NCBI RefSeq assembly: GCF_014892575.1
Contig: NZ_JADBGI010000001.1
Coordinates: 124,001-188,000, forward strand
DNA from: Nocardiopsis coralli
Lineage (GTDB): Bacteria > Actinomycetota > Actinomycetes > Streptosporangiales > Streptosporangiaceae
DNA: 64,000 nucleotides
Direction of reading: 5' to 3'
Numbering within the stretch: position 1 is the first letter of the stretch; each line of letters begins with the position of its first letter. Of this stretch, positions 35,130 through 42,618 are shown in pieces. A program made the translations under genes and the position numbers. The notes below the pieces were generated by a model, which saw only the letters and a program-made list of their open reading frames with translations, was not told the DNA's origin and made no database searches.

Positions 35130-35870
35130 ACCTCAACCTCTCCGGCTGCACCCAGGTGGCCGATACCGGTGCTGCGGTGTTGTGGCGGGTCAAGGACAGC
35201 CTGGAGTTGCCGGTGGGTGAGTTCTTGCCCGATGGGTCCTACACCTGGTTGGTGCTGGCTCCCCGTCTTGGCAAGCCCCGGCGTGCCCGGTTGGTCCAGG
35301 CCCTGCGTGATGGTGATTCCATCCACGCGGACCAGGCCCGTCGGGTGCGGGTGGTGGAGTATCAGGTCCCTGGTTCGGCAGGTAAAGGTGGGGAGGGATC
35401 TGCTTGGTCACCACGCTGGGCGATGACCGGGTGATGCCGGCCGGGAGGTTGGCGCAGGCCTATCAGCAGCGGTGGGGGAGCGAGGTGGCCAACGCCGAGC
35501 TGAAGAGTTCGCTTCGTGGTCCCGGTCGGGTGTTGCGTTCACGCAGCCCGGAGATGGTCCGCCAGGAGAGCTATGGGTATCTGCTCACCTATCGTGCGTT
35601 GTGCGTGTTGATCTGTAGCACGGCGACCGAGGCCGATATCGACCCGGATCGGGTCAATATCACACCCACGGTGCGTATGCTTTGCCGTCGGATTGGTGGT
35701 CCGGCGATTTTCCCCTGAACAGCCCGATGGTTTCGGGTCGGGTATATCGGGAGATCACGACTAAGAGGAACCTGATTCCGCGGCGTGGATATCGGAGCTA
35801 TCCCCGGGTGGTCAAGCGAGCCCGCTATAATGGTTACCGGGCCAAAGATGCCTCTGAGTCGAGGTTGGGC
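35130..35870 (+). pseudogene. Frameshifted IS4-family transposase, C-terminal half
   Basis: Three consecutive frames carry adjoining parts of an IS4-type transposase. The first is VADTGAAVLWRVKDSLELPV (about 35,150-35,400). Next comes LAQAYQQRWGSEVANAELKS with the Y-x-x-x-R and E-x-x-x-x-K-type signature (35,404-35,715). The last is RGYRSYPRVVKRARYNGYR (up to about 35,870). The N-terminal half, including the first catalytic Asp, is missing. It is a dead relic downstream of the transglutaminase gene. The 34,879-35,129 stretch holds nothing recognisable. Confidence 0.75.
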
Positions 35871-35939
35871 GTCCTGACGTTACGAAGGTGTGGCTGGTCA
35901 ACCATTCCGAACCTGGGGTGGCTGCGTGATGATCAACTT

Positions 35940-36190
35940 ACGCTAAGCGTCATTGCTGTTCGAGGGTGGGACCTGCTCGGCGAGGAGCTCCGTGATATCG
36001 CGCACATATCGCCAAACGGTCGTGGTGCCGACACAAAAACCAGCTGCGAGCTGGTGCAACGCTTCGCTCTTGGACAGGTGAACCAGCACGAGAAAAGCCG
36101 GGGGCGGGGGCCTTGGTCCTGCGCCACCGGAAACCGGTGTTGTTGCAATGAGCGCGGATGGCTCTGGCCACCAGGTTCAACATACGAGAT
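35940..36190 (-). pseudogene. N-terminal relic of an IS5-type (DDE_Tnp_4) transposase
   Basis: On the minus strand the frame from about 36,183 reads LVARAIRAHCNNTGFRWRR. A shifted frame continues with LSKSEALHQLAAGFCVGTTT and VWRYVRDIT, the helix-turn-helix N-terminus of IS5-group transposases. The catalytic domain is missing and at least one frameshift is present. Confidence 0.6.
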
Positions 36191-36382
36191 GATAAGGGCA
36201 GCGCGGCGGGGTAGATCTACATCAAGGATCTGGTTTTCGGGTGTTTCTTAGTCGAAAACGGTTGAAAACATTGACTCCGATGCCGACCATCTGCTATCGT
36301 ATTCTAAGTAATCAGCGTCCGCTGATACAAAACCACAGAGGAATGCGAGAATACCATGACTGGCATCTTTTAATATATAGCA

Positions 36383-36410
36383 CTGGGCGCCGGAAATTCC
36401 CGGCGCCCAG
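36383..36410. terminator. Strong hairpin just upstream of the condensation gene
   Basis: Perfect 11-bp inverted repeat (36383-36393 CTGGGCGCCGG and 36400-36410) with a 6-nt loop, followed by GTTCTATTTT. It has the form of an intrinsic terminator and stands 20 bp before the proposed TTG start of the next gene, so it could end upstream transcripts or act as an attenuator or 5'-UTR structure. Confidence 0.55.
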
Positions 36411-36430
36411 GTTCTATTTTGGGAGTAAAT

Positions 36431-37675
36431 TTGAGACATTCACACCCACTCACACTAAGTCAGCTTTCATTCTACTATGAATATTTTTTTGTTCCCCCTG
36501 AAAAGAAGTGGCAGGCAAATCTCTTCGATATATGGAAGATTCCTTCTGGCAAATCACTAAAAGAGGTTTCGAATGCCTTGCGCGAGCTTATTGACAAACA
36601 CGACACATTTCGAACAGTCTTCGATTTCTCAGATCCTACGAACCCGGCGCAGATTTTAGAGAGAAATACTGGAGGGGTTTTTCGAGTACTAGATTCATCC
36701 ACTAACAACATCAGTGATGATATTTTCTTCACAGTGAGCAGATTTGCACGAGAGCCGTTTAACATAGAGGCTCAGCAGCCATGGAGAATCTGTGTCATTA
36801 AATCGGATGGCAGCCCTTCCCATGTTGTCGTTGCAATGCACCACATAGCTGTCGATGCATTTTCTTGGAATCTCCTTTTTCAAGATTTTTTAGATATTAT
36901 AGAAGGCAAAAAATCTTCGATATATAAGTCTCCTGTCGAACTTGCAGAGGAACAACATTCACAGTCCTGGGAGAATAGACTTGGCAAGTCTCGGCGTTAC
37001 ATCGAGCGCGCCCTGTCCGCTAATCACCAGAAAGATATTTCCCCTGTGATTGGGGAGTCTCGCCATACAGTTCTCACATCACTGAAGTCCCACCGGGCCG
37101 CCAGGGCCATCCGCGAAATCTCAAATTCAGAGAATACTTCTGAATCAAGTATTATTTCTGCATTCTACTCAAGGTGCATATCAAATTTCTTCGCTCAGGA
37201 AAATATTCTCCTCAGGTCGGCTTCTTCTAATAGATTCAGCGATGAGGCCCGTTCCGTAATAGGAATAATGAACCAGTGGGTGCCAATCCCCCTGGAGCCG
37301 CAAGGGGAGAACTGCACAAGCTTTCTGAGAACAATTAATGCCCGATCTATTCGAGCATACCAAAATGGGATTTTTGACCCGATGCATTTTAGGGGTAAAT
37401 CGGGAAATCCTTCTCTCCTGTACTCCAATCTTGGATACTTCTTTAACTATTTAAACTCGGGCGCCCCCAAATTAGGAAATGAAATTGAAGACTGGATCGA
37501 TCCACTAGTCGAAAGCTATATTCCCACCAACACTTCTGGGGCTCCCTTCTACCTGGTTGCCGGAAGTGGGGATTACCTGAATCTGATCCTAAGATCCAAG
37601 CTAGAAAGTTTCTCTAGTAGCGATGCGCATTATTTTTTGAAGTCAATGGAAAGAGATATCATAGAATACACTTAA
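36431..37675 (+). CDS. Stand-alone NRPS condensation-domain protein, AT-rich
   Basis: A protein of 414 residues spanning a whole condensation domain. It has the C1-like start HPLTLSQLSFYYEYFF, the C2-like RELIDKHDTFRTVF and the catalytic HHxxxD as MHHIAVDAFSW, where the second His is the general base. No adenylation or carrier domain is attached. Such free domains join an acyl or peptidyl thioester to an amine in trans. Base composition is markedly lower in GC than every neighbour and uses A/T-ending codons freely, a sign of recent transfer. TTG 36431 is chosen because GGGAG lies 5 nt upstream. TTG 36419 is an alternative. Insertion-sequence relics flank it on both sides. Confidence 0.85.
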   Translation: MRHSHPLTLSQLSFYYEYFFVPPEKKWQANLFDIWKIPSGKSLKEVSNALRELIDKHDTFRTVFDFSDPTNPAQILERNTGGVFRVLDSSTNNISDDIFFTVSRFAREPFNIEAQQPWRICVIKSDGSPSHVVVAMHHIAVDAFSWNLLFQDFLDIIEGKKSSIYKSPVELAEEQHSQSWENRLGKSRRYIERALSANHQKDISPVIGESRHTVLTSLKSHRAARAIREISNSENTSESSIISAFYSRCISNFFAQENILLRSASSNRFSDEARSVIGIMNQWVPIPLEPQGENCTSFLRTINARSIRAYQNGIFDPMHFRGKSGNPSLLYSNLGYFFNYLNSGAPKLGNEIEDWIDPLVESYIPTNTSGAPFYLVAGSGDYLNLILRSKLESFSSSDAHYFLKSMERDIIEYT

Positions 37676-37679
37676 GAGC

Positions 37680-38490
37680 TCGACTCATTTGGTGAATCTA
37701 CGGAAGACAGGTCAGCGTGCAGGCGATGTCTGCGAACGCGGAGAAGACGAGTGGATTTGCGCTCGTAGCGGTTGTGGAGTCCGTGATATTCGGCTGGCCA
37801 AGACATGGTGCGCTCCACCTGCCATCGGTAACGGCCCAACCGTTGGGAGGCCTCTAGGGCCAGGCGGTGGGCAATTCCCCGCGTTCGCCGAGCCATCGGC
37901 GCAGGTGGTTGTAGTCGCCTAGCCTTTGTCTCCGTGGAGCTTGCCTGGGTTGCTGCTCCTGCAGCATCATCTGGATCTGATCGGCAGTATCGCGCGAATC
38001 AGCAGTTGCAAAGCTTGGCTGTCGTGCAGATTCGCACCCGAGATCGCGATGGAGATCATAAGTCCGGTCCGATCGATGATCAGGTGGAACTTGGACTCTT
38101 TCTTGCCCCGATCGACAGGATTTGGAGCCGTCAGGCCCCCTGCGAGTGCACGTATGTTGACCGACTCGATCGCATACCGCGATCAGTCCAGTTCACCACG
38201 GGAGCCGAGTACGTCCAGGACCAGGTGGTGCAGCTACGCCTGCACGCGGGTTCGGTTCTACTCGGTGAAACGTCGGTGCTTGCTGGGGCCAGGGGGCCGA
38301 CCACCGGTGAGAGATCGGCCCACGTGTAGCCGATGCTGACCACGAAGATGGAAGATGATTGCGGCCAACACCTCACGATCCCCGTGTCCGCGCCGCCCAA
38401 CAGCTTCAGGCGAGGTAGGCGCTTCGGGGCCCCACCCGTTGGAACAGCTCCCACAGGCCGTACAGCACCAACCGCTCAACCATCGACAAT
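37680..38490 (-). pseudogene. Frameshifted IS5-family transposase
   Basis: Read on the minus strand, the order of fragments is that of an IS5 transposase. First come GHGDREVLAAIIF and a WADLSPVVGP part (~38,480-38,300), then DRTGL.. and a P-G-K-L-H-G-D-K-like DDE region (~38,080-37,920). Last is the C-terminal LEASQRLGRYRWQVERTMSW (~37,870-37,780), which contains the final catalytic E. Several frameshifts make it inactive. Its end abuts the stop of the condensation gene. Confidence 0.7.
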
Positions 38491-38733
38491 GGGACAGGTT
38501 ACCGAGAATCCAAATGAGATTAGCTCTCAGGGAATGCGAGGGATCACCATGCTAACCTTCGCTATTTCTAGGACAGCAGCCTCTGATGAGTGGGCAGATC
38601 CGACACTGAGGACAAAGAAGCGGGATCGTTTCGTGGATACTGCGTCACAACAGGCACTCTAGAGCATAGTCGCCCGGGCGCGGGAAGCGGCAACAAGCCT
38701 GGATGAGAACTACGTAGTGGAGGAGGCGGGTTG

Positions 38734-38907
38734 GTGCGAATTCCCCTTGCGCTAGAGAAACTCCCCTATAACAGTTACGTCGGCCTGAGCGTGGTCGGCT
38801 TCGAACATCCCCGCACGTTGTTCGCGCTGGCCAAGTGGTTACGACAGGCTGAAAGCTACACACATGAGAGTGAAACCCCAATAGAGACATCCAACGGAAT
38901 ACCTTAG
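38734..38907 (+). CDS. Small unidentified ORF or coding remnant
   Basis: GTG 38734 preceded by AGGAGG (38,720-38,725) opens a 57-residue frame containing LPYNSYVGLSVVGFEHPRTL and ALAKWLRQAESY, ending TAG at 38,905-38,907. The sequence looks protein-like but no family is recognised. The frame just before it (EEAGWCEFPLR then stop at 38,753-38,755) also looks coding, so the pair may be the frameshifted C-terminus of a lost gene. It lies 21 bp before the carrier-protein gene. The 38,491-38,733 stretch otherwise shows nothing firm. Confidence 0.35.
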   Translation: MRIPLALEKLPYNSYVGLSVVGFEHPRTLFALAKWLRQAESYTHESETPIETSNGIP

Positions 38908-38928
38908 CACGAAGAGAATGGAGCGAGG

Positions 38929-39186
38929 ATGCCCAATCCCTGGGATGAGACGTTTGAGAATCTGATACGTAAGGCGCTGAGAACTCATCCAGCAAACGCG
39001 GAGATCAACGAAAGTCTAGACCTGTTCTCCGCAGGTCTAGACTCTATGGCACAGATCGAACTCATGCTCGCCGTGGAGGAGCACTATGACATCATAATCC
39101 CCGACGAGATGCTGGTGAAAGAGACATTCTCTACGCCCGCCCAATTGTGGAAGGTCACTAAATCCGCCCCGAGAAACACCTCATGA
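38929..39186 (+). CDS. Stand-alone carrier protein
   Basis: A carrier protein of 85 residues with the phosphopantetheine Ser 39 in SAGLDSMAQIELMLAVEEHY and IIIPDEMLVKETFSTP, the usual helix II/III region. ATG 38929 follows GGAGCGAGG. It lacks fused domains. Position after the condensation gene suggests it presents an amino- or acyl-thioester to that enzyme. It is the third carrier domain of the locus after 19308-19562 and the C-terminus of 32729-33967. Confidence 0.88.
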   Translation: MPNPWDETFENLIRKALRTHPANAEINESLDLFSAGLDSMAQIELMLAVEEHYDIIIPDEMLVKETFSTPAQLWKVTKSAPRNTS

Positions 39187-39309
39187 GGTACCAGAAATTA
39201 CGAGAGAGGATTCGAGTTCGCTCATATAAATCGAATGAATCAAAAGCCTCGAAAAAGTTTTGTCTGACCCGGATTGCAGAGGTTTTGCAAGGTCGCCTGA
39301 TGTCTGCTT

Positions 39310-39410
39310 CAGTGCGGAATTCGAGGTTGCGGTAGGAGCCGTCCTTGCGGGCGGCCCCCGCGCAGATATCAGCATGCGGAACTACCGCACTGAGCTCCTA
39401 CCTCGAATAA
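39310..39410. repeat. Nested inverted repeats after the carrier gene
   Basis: CAGTGCGG (39,310-39,317) pairs with CCGCACTG (39,385-39,392). ATTCGAGG..AGGAGC (39,319-39,339, with a 6-bp insert) pairs with GCTCCTACCTCGAAT (39,394-39,408). The arms are interleaved, not simply nested, so two alternative hairpins or a pseudoknot-like fold are possible. The rest of 39,187-39,584 shows no gene. It may be a terminator or an old transposon end. Confidence 0.45.
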
Positions 39411-39628
39411 GAGCGTCGAACCGAAACTCGGGAAAAAGATGAATAACGCGAGCAGGCGTCAACCACCGATACACGAGACGGCTCATCCGCACCCAATTGA
39501 GATTGAATCACCCTGGGTTTTTTGGAGGCTTTGGCATGTACCGGTTTTGGTGGAGCCGTGTTTCCGGATTCTCAGCGCGTGTTTGTGAGGTGCCTTGCTG
39601 ATTCCGGACAGGTGTTGGACCGCTTCTT

Positions 39629-40504
39629 TCATGCGGCCAGCCGCATCTCCTGATGCGCCGCGTAGATTTCCGCTGGCGTGTTGTACCCGAGCGCGGAGTG
39701 AAGACGCCTGCGATTATACCAAAGTTCAATGTAACGAGTGATGTCGCGCCGCGCCCGCTTCCGGGTGGCATACACCACCCTGCTCACCCGTTCGTTCTTC
39801 AGTGTCCCGAAAAATGATTCGGCCATGGCGTTGTCAAAGCAGATTCCGGTGCGGCCGACCGATCTTTGGATCCCCTGCCCGGCAAGGAAGTCACCGAAGC
39901 TCTTCGAAGTGTAATTACTGCCGCGGTCGGAGTGGAAGATCGCCCCATCGGATACCTTGCCGTTCCGCTGCGCGTTCTGCAGGGCCTGGATGATGAGCGG
40001 CGTCCGGTAGTGGTCGTCCATAGCGTACCCGACGACTTCCTTCGTGCAGCAATCAAGAACGGTCGCCAGATAAAGCCACCCTTCCCACGTGGGAATGTAG
40101 GTGATGTCGCCGACGAGCTTGTGGCCGGGGCGGGCAGCGGTGAAGTCGCGCTGGACCAGGTCTGGGATCTCGGTGCTCCCGACCGGGTCGGTCAAAGAAA
40201 CCCGCACCGGACGCGGCTGGCAGCCCTCCAGGCCCATCTCGCCCATGAGCAGGCGCACCAGCTCGGGGCCGGCCTGCACGTCCCACCGCTGCAGCTGGGC
40301 GTGCACACGCCGGTACCCATAGATTCCATCGGAGTCGTCGAAAGCCTTCTGAACGAGGAGCTTGAGGTGCTCTCGACGCTTGGCAGTCGCCGATTCCGGG
40401 CGGCTTCTCCACTCGTAAAAACCCGAACGGGAGACGTGGAGCATGGCACACATGAATGTAACGGGGTAGGCGTACTCCACCTCACCGGTTCTCTGAGTCT
40501 CCAT
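39629..40504 (-). CDS. IS3 transposase OrfB (DDE integrase core)
   Basis: A frame of 291 codons. The N-terminal part has SRSGFYEWRSRPES and YGYRRVHAQLQ typical of the HTH_21 region. The rve core has Asp in LVGDITYIPTWEG, Asp in IFHSDRGSNYTS and Glu in NAMAESFFGTLKNE, so the DDE triad is complete. The frame overlaps OrfA, and translation is probably as an OrfAB fusion by -1 frameshifting at an A-rich slippery site (CTGAAAAAGCC on the minus strand, near 40,560). The ATG shown may serve only for a separate OrfB product. Confidence 0.88.
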   Translation of the reverse strand: METQRTGEVEYAYPVTFMCAMLHVSRSGFYEWRSRPESATAKRREHLKLLVQKAFDDSDGIYGYRRVHAQLQRWDVQAGPELVRLLMGEMGLEGCQPRPVRVSLTDPVGSTEIPDLVQRDFTAARPGHKLVGDITYIPTWEGWLYLATVLDCCTKEVVGYAMDDHYRTPLIIQALQNAQRNGKVSDGAIFHSDRGSNYTSKSFGDFLAGQGIQRSVGRTGICFDNAMAESFFGTLKNERVSRVVYATRKRARRDITRYIELWYNRRRLHSALGYNTPAEIYAAHQEMRLAA

Positions 40505-40808
40505 GAACTCGTACTTGGAGACTACCGGTGATCCTTCGCGAAGTACGCTGCGGCTTTTTCAGGAAAGAGTTCTCTCGTTCCAGTTCGGCATTGCGCCGTT
40601 CAAGCTCACGCAGGCGCGCCCGGTCACTCGCATCGAGGTCGGTCGTTTCGCTGCTGTGTTCGTCTTTGTAGCGTCGGACCCAGTTCCGGAGCGTCTCGTT
40701 GCTGATTCCAAGCTCTCTCGCTACTTGAACGATCGGCCGTTGCGTTTCGATCACCAGGCGTGCCGCTTCCTCACGGAACTCCGGTGAGTAGTTGCTCTTC
40801 CTGCCCAC
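40482..40808 (-). CDS. IS3 transposase OrfA (HTH protein)
   Basis: A protein of 108 residues starting MGRKSNYSPEFREEAARLV, with a helix-turn-helix VARELGISNETLRNWVRR. A leucine-zipper-like coiled coil RLRELERRNAELERENSFL follows. The frame continues beyond a slippery A-run and overlaps OrfB by 23 bp. The -1 shift there would join it to the catalytic part, as in other IS3 elements. Confidence 0.85.
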   Translation of the reverse strand: MGRKSNYSPEFREEAARLVIETQRPIVQVARELGISNETLRNWVRRYKDEHSSETTDLDASDRARLRELERRNAELERENSFLKKPQRTSRRITGSLQVRVHGDSENR

Positions 40809-40908
40809 GTTTCCCCTCGTTTCCTTACGAGACCATCGTATTGGGTCCCTGTCCGGAAACCTCGGGGCACCTCACCCAACTGTCAGCGGCTGACCAGGCT
40901 GAACAGCG

Positions 40909-41268
40909 CTAGCGCCACGGCCCCAGGACCCCGGTCACCGCCGCTACAGCGATCCGCAACGGAATCCATACTGTGTGCAAGCGTGCGATCAGCAGGAGAC
41001 CGATGACCGCCACCGACGCGATCCGGCTGGCAACCAGGGACCACATTCCGGCTGTCGCATCGTTCTGGGCCGCACCTCCCTCGAACTTTACGTAGGTGTC
41101 CGATGCGGGCACCTCGAGCAGTCTGGCCACCTTCCTCCTCCAAGGCGAGCCTTCCAGGAATTCAACCTCGGCGATCAGCACGTGCTCGAGTTCTGCCCGC
41201 AACGCCACCAGGGCATCGACCACGAGAAGTGCACCTAAGTGCTTCATTTCGGGCGAGTCATTGCACAC
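40909..41268 (-). CDS. Possible small membrane protein
   Basis: From GTG 41268 a frame of 119 residues. The first two thirds are soluble (LVALRAELEHVLIAEVEFLE) and the C-terminal ~45 residues contain two hydrophobic stretches (IASVAVIGLLLIARLHTV and LRIAVAAVTGVLG). No family recognised. It ends 33 bp from the IS3 element and is divergent from the pPIWI-RE operon. It may be an accessory gene or a truncated remnant. No good ribosome site was seen. Confidence 0.4.
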   Translation of the reverse strand: MCNDSPEMKHLGALLVVDALVALRAELEHVLIAEVEFLEGSPWRRKVARLLEVPASDTYVKFEGGAAQNDATAGMWSLVASRIASVAVIGLLLIARLHTVWIPLRIAVAAVTGVLGPWR

Positions 41269-41421
41269 CCTACGAAACTCCGCATATACACCAATCCACT
41301 AATAAGCCTCCCAACCTCACCCCCAGGTCGGCACGCTCCCCTTCACAAGCTCTACGTGCTAACTTTCTCTTGCATAAAGCTCTGTCGTGGTCACTAAATG
41401 GAGTGAGACGGAGGTCTCGTT

Positions 41422-42618
41422 GTGCTGTCCACCGAAGAACGCCTGTGCCGTAGAGACAAGGTTGTCACTGCCGCGATCCGCGCCGGGTACGCCTGGGCCG
41501 CATTCGACGCGGAAAAAGATGCCTGGCAGGAACTCGCGCGCATGGCAGGTGTGGTGATGAACGCCTGCGGCCCAGCCCAGGGGCCCCGTACCTCCAGCAC
41601 GCTGATCTCATCCCTGTCCCGCCCTCTGCGCCAGATGGCACCCGGCCTCTTCGAAGACGACCCCGTCGGCGATCTGACGGTGTGTAGTCCCGACACGAGC
41701 GACGATGGCGTCCAACTCAGCGATGACGTCTTCGAGTACGGATGCGAGCACATCGTCGACCTTCTGGAGGGCGAGGCCGGCTACCGGCACAACGGCTGGA
41801 TGCCCTCGTGGGCCTGGATGCGTGCCGAAATGGTGGAGAACCGAGCATTCCAGACCCTTGACCAAGGCACCACCGACCAGGAGTACACAGCCCACCGCCG
41901 CTTTGTCATCGAGAACCCCGCCGGCGTTCGTCAGCGCCTGGCTGCGGATTTCTCCGATGTGCGGGGCGACAAGCGTCAGGTGCGTTACGGCCTGATTCCA
42001 CCGGAGCGCACGTTTGAAGGGGCATTCTGGTGGCCGTGCCCGGTGTGCCGGTGGCCCATGCGTGTCCAGGACACGGAGGTTCACTGTCAGTACGCGCCAC
42101 ACAACGCGTTCTACTACATCCGCGCCGCACGTCAGCGCGGAACACCCATGCTGCAGCCCCGTGATGGCGCCGTCCCTCGCCAACCAAAAACCCAGCGCTT
42201 TCGATCGGAGGGGCCCGACCAAACGGTGTGCGTCGAGGAAGGGGTATGGCGCTACATCGTGGTGCCCGGCATCAGCGAGGTCCGACTCTTCGATCGGCTG
42301 GCACGGCTGGACTCCCGTGGAGTTGAAGTCGACCTGTGGCCGAGTAAGGACACCTACGACCTCACCGTGCGTATCCCGGCCCTGGGGTGGATGAAGCATC
42401 TGGACCTCAAGGACGTCACTCACGCGAAACATCTGGCCGAGCGCATCGCAGCGAAGCCTCCCGCAGCACCGACCCTCGTGATCCCGGACCACCGCGGGGA
42501 AGCTCAGCGTCGCAAACTCGACGATCTGTTGAACCCAAGACACCGCTACGAGGTGATCATGGCTGACGATGTCCTCAAGGAGGTCCGGCGCCGATTGCGG
42601 AAGGTGAAGAACGCATGA
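41422..42618 (+). CDS. pPIWI-RE module nuclease-like protein (predicted PD-(D/E)XK)
   Basis: A protein of 398 residues from GTG 41422 with GGAGG 7 nt upstream. A zinc-ribbon-like knuckle WPCPVCRWPM with HCQY follows residue ~200. The C-terminal third has a restriction-endonuclease-like core: an acidic strand VEVDLWPSKDTYDLTV and then MKHLDLKDVTHA, fitting D..(D/E)xK. A protein of this kind is the third member of pPIWI-RE operons beside the PIWI and helicase genes. ATGA overlap with the helicase gene supports one operon. Assignment depends on the genomic context as much as on motifs. Confidence 0.75.
   Translation: MLSTEERLCRRDKVVTAAIRAGYAWAAFDAEKDAWQELARMAGVVMNACGPAQGPRTSSTLISSLSRPLRQMAPGLFEDDPVGDLTVCSPDTSDDGVQLSDDVFEYGCEHIVDLLEGEAGYRHNGWMPSWAWMRAEMVENRAFQTLDQGTTDQEYTAHRRFVIENPAGVRQRLAADFSDVRGDKRQVRYGLIPPERTFEGAFWWPCPVCRWPMRVQDTEVHCQYAPHNAFYYIRAARQRGTPMLQPRDGAVPRQPKTQRFRSEGPDQTVCVEEGVWRYIVVPGISEVRLFDRLARLDSRGVEVDLWPSKDTYDLTVRIPALGWMKHLDLKDVTHAKHLAERIAAKPPAAPTLVIPDHRGEAQRRKLDDLLNPRHRYEVIMADDVLKEVRRRLRKVKNA

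Larger units (their letters stand above)
39585..40875 (-). mobile_element. IS3-family insertion sequence, apparently complete
   Basis: About 1.29 kb with imperfect terminal inverted repeats. The left end from 39,585 reads GTGAGGTGCC. The right end, reverse-complemented from 40,875, also begins GTGAGGTGCC, and both continue to a TTCCGGACAG block. Two overlapping transposase frames lie on the minus strand. No clear target duplication is visible in the flanks. The intact frames suggest recent arrival. Confidence 0.8.

Noticed and set aside
35404..35718. A possible intact transposase gene
   Set aside because: Only the C-terminal third of an IS4 transposase, in separate frames; classified as a pseudogene.
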